Shown in pieces: positions 62,885 to 64,000 of a stretch of DNA of 64,000 nucleotides; the stretch's first letter is position 1; every line of letters starts with the position of its first letter. The position numbers were made by a program, and so were the translations under genes. The DNA lies in the NCBI RefSeq assembly GCF_017875955.1, contig NZ_JAGINK010000001.1:5940478-6004477 (forward strand), given 5' to 3'. The notes below the pieces were generated by a model that was not told where the DNA came from, made no database searches, and was given only the letters and a program-made list of their open reading frames with translations. This DNA is from Pseudomonas sp. BP8. Its GTDB lineage: Bacteria; Pseudomonadota; Gammaproteobacteria; Pseudomonadales; Pseudomonadaceae.

Positions 62885-63830
62885 GCAACCTCAGACTGAG
62901 CTCACCACCACTAAAGCTCTTTTCCACACCCTCGACCTCAAGACGCAAGCCACCCTGACCATCCACACCGCGCACTACGCCGTCGGTATGGCTACTACCC
63001 GCAATCAGCGACACTTTGCGCCCCTGCCATAGATGGGCCTGCTCCCATTCTTCCTGGAAGGCCGGGAAACCATAACGACGATGCCGGGCCAGCTCATGCT
63101 GCAGCTGCTGATTGAGCCTCGCGACGAGCTGATTGCGATCAATCGGTAGCCCCGCTTCTTTTCTCATCGAGGTCCACAGCTGATCGACCTGCTCATTCGC
63201 CTGCATGTTCACATTGATGCCGATACCGAGCACCACATGACATACGTCGGCCGGATCGCCGACCAACTCCAACAGGATGCCGGCAATCTTCTGATCGCCG
63301 ACCAGCACGTCGTTGGGCCACTTCAAGCCTGCACCTTTAACACCAAAGGCCTGCAGCGCGCGCATGACAGCCAGGCCGACCACCAGGCTCAAGCCCTCCA
63401 GCTGGCGCATGCCACCCTCAACCCGCAGCACGAGACTGTAGTAGAGGTTCTCTGCGAAAGGGCTGACCCACTGCCGACCTCGACGGCCGCGACCGGCACT
63501 CTGCCGTTCAGCCAGTACCAGGAATGGCGCAGCACGACCCTGCGCGACGCCGCGCAAAGCCTCGGCATTGGTCGAATCGATCGCATCATGGATATACAGC
63601 GGCCAGACTTCGCCTTCTGAATAGCCGGCGATCGCCTGTGACTCAAGCAACGCCAACGGCGCCGCCAACTGGTAGCCACGCCCGCGAACCTTGTGGATGG
63701 TCAGGTTCAATTCGGTTTCCAGGTGCTGCAGCTGCTTCCAAACGGCGCTACGGCTCACCCCGAGAGCTTCCCCGAGCGCTTGTCCGGAATGAAACCGGCC
63801 ATCCTTGAGGAGATTCAACAACTTCAGCAT
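62871..63830 (-). CDS. birA: Biotin-protein ligase / biotin operon repressor
   Basis: A 319-residue bifunctional protein. The N-terminal winged helix (about 1-60: GQALGEALGVSRSAVWKQLQ) binds DNA. The biotin-adenylate loop is ERQSAGRGRRGRQWVSPF (about 108-125), and KWPNDVLV the substrate motif. A C-terminal SH3-like cap (about 265-319) ends it. It biotinylates the acetyl-CoA carboxylase carrier protein. The ATG at 63830 (MLKLLNLL) matches the family start. First gene of birA-coaX-SPOR. Confidence 0.95.
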   Translation of the reverse strand: MLKLLNLLKDGRFHSGQALGEALGVSRSAVWKQLQHLETELNLTIHKVRGRGYQLAAPLALLESQAIAGYSEGEVWPLYIHDAIDSTNAEALRGVAQGRAAPFLVLAERQSAGRGRRGRQWVSPFAENLYYSLVLRVEGGMRQLEGLSLVVGLAVMRALQAFGVKGAGLKWPNDVLVGDQKIAGILLELVGDPADVCHVVLGIGINVNMQANEQVDQLWTSMRKEAGLPIDRNQLVARLNQQLQHELARHRRYGFPAFQEEWEQAHLWQGRKVSLIAGSSHTDGVVRGVDGQGGLRLEVEGVEKSFSGGELSLRLRDDS

Positions 63831-64000
63831 GCCAGTCTCGACTTGGAATAAGGCTGGAATGATAGCTATGGCCTGAGGGCTTGCATAGGAAAAGGGCATG
63901 CTGAGCGCTCATGCGGCGACAGCCTGGCAGTGGCACGCAAGCGTCTGGGTGGAGTACCCGGGATAGGCATCTCACCGCCGATTTTTCAACGTGCAAAGAC
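63831..64000. other. Right-end intergenic sequence
   Basis: These 170 bases upstream of birA hold no gene I can support. In P. aeruginosa an rRNA operon lies beyond birA; no 5S rRNA sequence is recognisable before the window ends. Confidence 0.5.

Noticed and set aside
63831..64000. Start of an rRNA operon at the right edge
   Set aside because: Expected by synteny with P. aeruginosa, but no 5S rRNA sequence is visible in these bases.

Overview
This is a housekeeping chromosomal segment from a fluorescent Pseudomonas, most likely of the P. putida group. The evidence is: the contiguous order birA-coaX / tRNA-Tyr-Gly-Thr-tufB-tRNA-Trp-secE-nusG-rplKAJL-rpoBC / rpsL-rpsG-fusA-tufA / S10-spc-alpha ribosomal operons / katA / bacterial ferritin / uvrA / MFS / ssb; a GC-rich accessory left third; and REP-like palindromes carrying the core CCTCTTCGCGGG in several gaps. 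I see no prophage, insertion sequence, CRISPR array or plasmid functions.

Left part (1-12.9 kb, mixed strands). A four-gene operon (591-3681) encodes a histidine-rich periplasmic DUF2796 protein, an ABC ATPase, an FtsX/MacB-type permease and an exported DUF3299 protein. A near-consensus Zur box lies in front of it, so it is probably a zinc-starvation system. Then come an OmpW-like porin, an MFS exporter divergent from an HxlR regulator (with two matching 19-bp operators between them), two overlapping sugar-nucleotide Rossmann-fold genes, an alpha/beta hydrolase, an XRE regulator, an AGCS amino-acid:cation symporter and a type I asparaginase.

Selenium/formate block (12.9-22.1 kb, all minus strand). 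It holds everything needed to make one selenoprotein: fdoG (with in-frame UGA = Sec197 and a SECIS hairpin just after it), fdoH, fdoI and fdhE, then selA, selB and, 6 nt after selB, the tRNA-Sec gene selC. The formate dehydrogenase subunits overlap by 1-4 nt or are 4 nt apart.

DNA-repair/oxidative block (22.3-29.5 kb). ssb follows a YajR-like MFS gene; uvrA is divergent from that gene. A ferritin lacking the bacterioferritin heme-ligand Met (Ala52) and the catalase katA follow.

Translation/transcription block (29.5-61.6 kb, all minus strand, transcribed from high to low coordinates). A tRNA-Tyr/Gly/Thr-tufB-tRNA-Trp-secE-nusG unit is followed by rplKA, rplJL-rpoBC with an L10-leader-like RNA and an attenuator before rpoB, the str operon, then S10, spc and alpha. 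Good sigma-70 promoters with 17-bp spacers precede tRNA-Tyr, rpsL, rpsJ and rpsM. Hairpins sit immediately upstream of the rpsJ and rpsM promoters, and also inside spc between rpsN and rpsH. The two tuf genes encode the same protein and are almost identical internally but diverge at both ends, as expected for gene conversion.

Right end (61.7-64.0 kb): birA-coaX-small SPOR-like protein operon. No rRNA gene is visible before the window ends.

Nothing here is a clearly new system. The most informative items are the Zur-linked operon of unknown biochemistry, the compact Sec cassette, the paired HxlR operators and the hairpin/promoter layout of the ribosomal superoperon.
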